DNA of 64,000 nucleotides. Source: Lachnospiraceae bacterium (GTDB taxonomy: Bacteria; Bacillota; Clostridia; Lachnospirales; Lachnospiraceae). The position numbers and the translations under genes are program-made. A model generated the notes under the pieces. The model had not been told where the DNA came from. It was given only the letters and a program-made list of their open reading frames with translations, and searched no databases. This document shows positions 62,596 through 64,000 of this stretch, in pieces (position 1 is the first letter of the stretch; every line of letters starts with the position of its first letter). The stretch lies in assembly GCA_015057325.1 (NCBI GenBank), contig SVEQ01000005.1, positions 1-64,000 on the forward strand, in the 5' to 3' direction.

Positions 62596-64000
62596 TTATA
62601 CTTTTTGCTTTATTACTCTTTTTAACACTCCCTTAAACACGTTTGTGTGCCAAAAAAGACCAAGCATGAATGAATTATAAATAGCAAATATAATAAACGC
62701 ATACATTATTAATCCTATTATTCCCGATATATTCCAACATCCAACCAAATTGTTACATATAAAATAAATAATAATATTAATTATTGTATACGAAACTAGT
62801 TTAAAGAAATACTCATACGGTTTTTGTTTAAAACATCTACTATATACTAAATATGGGTCAACAATTCCTATAGTCAAAAAACGTGAAATAGGGGTTGCAA
62901 TAAAAATACCAGGTAGACCAATATAATAATATAGAATCACCGAAAGTATAATGTTTAAAAAAGCCGCAATAATAGGCGCTAATCTACCATATCTAAACAA
63001 ACCTAAGGTATTCCTGTATGTACTGCATGCAAAATTCATATTTTCTAAATAAAAAGCAAAAACAATAGCCGAATGACTCATATTGTCAAGTAAATACTCT
63101 TCACCAATCCATATTGGTATTAATTTCTTTGTTAAAATAAGTAACATAATCGAGACAAGCCCGTATAACCATGCTGAAATAAACATCATTTCATCAAATA
63201 CTTTTTTTTGTTTATTTTCTTCTGAAATTGCGTTTAAATTGCCCACACTTGCAGTGAAAGAATCATTTATTTTCTTCATCAATGCATTGACTGACGAGTT
63301 TATCAGAACATAATTAGAGAGAGTCCCAACTGTCTTAATACTATCAAGAACAGAAACTAATATACTATCGGTACCATCAAGAATTACATTTCCAAATTTA
63401 TAGGCTGCCAAAGATTTAACATTTACAAATATTTCTCTCTTTTCATCTGACGATAGTTTCGTATGCTCTTCCTTTATAAATGGATACATCCTATTTGCAA
63501 CACATGAAGAAATAATATTTATCAATACTGTCCCTAATATTTCTAGTATAAGGTATGTTATATAGTTATGCGTTGTTACCAAAAAAAATATTTGTATAGA
63601 TTTTTGTATTATTTTTACTATCTCATTTATCAAAAGAACTATATAATTTTTTTGATCCGCAATAATAATTGATTTCTTATATGTCAAAACATAGGACATA
63701 ATGGTGTTAAATAAAACCAACACGTATAGTAAAACAATACTCTCTGGAATATCTGGCGTTTCATGAATAATATATCCTAAAAAGGGTATGACTAACAAAC
63801 CGCAACAAGAAATTACTATTGCAATATATTTATATACTGTCCTATATAAATCCACTAGGGATCCTATTTTTTTTGTATCCCCTACTGCTAAAGGTTTATA
63901 CATGCTATATACTAATGCATTTCCTATTCCTAACTCCGCAAACGAAAGAACTGATAAAATATTACTAAAAAGTCCATTAACACCTAGATAAGCCTTTCCC
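62596..64000 (-). CDS. Polysaccharide flippase (Wzx/MATE-like), truncated by window end
   Basis: At least 468 residues and about twelve membrane helices. The first Met in the window is at 63903, but the frame stays open to the edge and encodes the family's N-terminal block ('AYLGVNGLFSNILSVLSFAE' and 'LGIGNALVYSMYKPLA'), so the 5' end lies outside. Other blocks are 'LAAYKFGNVILDGTDSILVS' and 'AVIVFAFYLENMNFACSTY'-like sequence. It would export lipid-linked oligosaccharide across the membrane for surface polysaccharide assembly, fitting the pyruvyl transferase downstream. Confidence 0.9.
   Translation of the reverse strand, partial: GKAYLGVNGLFSNILSVLSFAELGIGNALVYSMYKPLAVGDTKKIGSLVDLYRTVYKYIAIVISCCGLLVIPFLGYIIHETPDIPESIVLLYVLVLFNTIMSYVLTYKKSIIIADQKNYIVLLINEIVKIIQKSIQIFFLVTTHNYITYLILEILGTVLINIISSCVANRMYPFIKEEHTKLSSDEKREIFVNVKSLAAYKFGNVILDGTDSILVSVLDSIKTVGTLSNYVLINSSVNALMKKINDSFTASVGNLNAISEENKQKKVFDEMMFISAWLYGLVSIMLLILTKKLIPIWIGEEYLLDNMSHSAIVFAFYLENMNFACSTYRNTLGLFRYGRLAPIIAAFLNIILSVILYYYIGLPGIFIATPISRFLTIGIVDPYLVYSRCFKQKPYEYFFKLVSYTIINIIIYFICNNLVGCWNISGIIGLIMYAFIIFAIYNSFMLGLFWHTNVFKGVLKRVIKQKV

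Overview
The window looks like chromosome of a low-GC Gram-positive of the class Clostridia, most likely a member of the Lachnospiraceae. The reasons are strong AGGAGG-type ribosome binding sites, a T-box in front of thrS, a YyaC-type sporulation protein, lineage-typical families (DUF5711, DUF1002, DUF6145, DUF6273), MurT/GatD peptidoglycan amidation, and many secreted BspA-like leucine-rich-repeat and Ig-like proteins with lysine-rich C termini. All family names are recognised by eye from the translations; no database search was run. The genus cannot be told. Nearly all genes lie on the minus strand; only four convincing genes are on the plus strand.

Layout. At 1-190 a near-consensus promoter with an A/T-rich upstream tract fires leftward out of the window into what looks like an rRNA-operon leader. 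Positions 0.2-12.5 kb are housekeeping: CvpA-like and DUF5711 proteins, a LysM membrane protein, YyaC, a CBS protein, a degenerate HD-GYP protein, DusB, type III pantothenate kinase, an aminotransferase and class II aldolase. Positions 12.6-16.9 kb are an exopolysaccharide control operon (unknown membrane protein, CpsB-like phosphatase, CpsC-like co-polymerase, CpsD-like tyrosine kinase, secreted acidic protein). Positions 17-20.4 kb hold an Ig-like surface protein and a compact operon of a stand-alone acyl carrier protein, a BtrH-like/papain-fold protein and a phosphopantetheinyl transferase. DUF1002 follows at 20.5-21.4 kb.

Positions 21.5-34.9 kb are the most interesting part: eight tightly spaced minus-strand genes with no visible terminator between them. 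In transcription order they are a JetA-like protein, a JetB-like protein, a 1493-residue MukB/JetC-like ATPase, MurT, an acyltransferase with an extracellular DUF6273-like tail, GatD, a WYL regulator and glycerol kinase. This is a Wadjet/MukBEF-like SMC complex without the JetD nuclease, whose ATPase has Asn where the Walker B catalytic Glu is expected, wired to peptidoglycan-amidation genes and a WYL regulator. The regulator appears to start on AUU.

Positions 35-54 kb hold tRNA-Lys(CUU), several very large secreted proteins (BspA-like, GH25 lysozyme, CotH kinase, two transglutaminase-fold proteins), thrS with its T-box, and a CapD/EpsC-like nucleotide-sugar dehydratase. Three of the surface proteins share a C-terminal leucine-rich lysine-rich module. 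Positions 54-58.9 kb look accessory: acyltransferase, esterase, GIY-YIG, Rpn-like and PD-(D/E)XK nucleases separated by four near-identical hairpin terminators. Positions 59-64 kb are cell-surface polysaccharide functions (VanZ, pyruvyl transferase, secreted Fn3-like protein, flippase cut by the window end).
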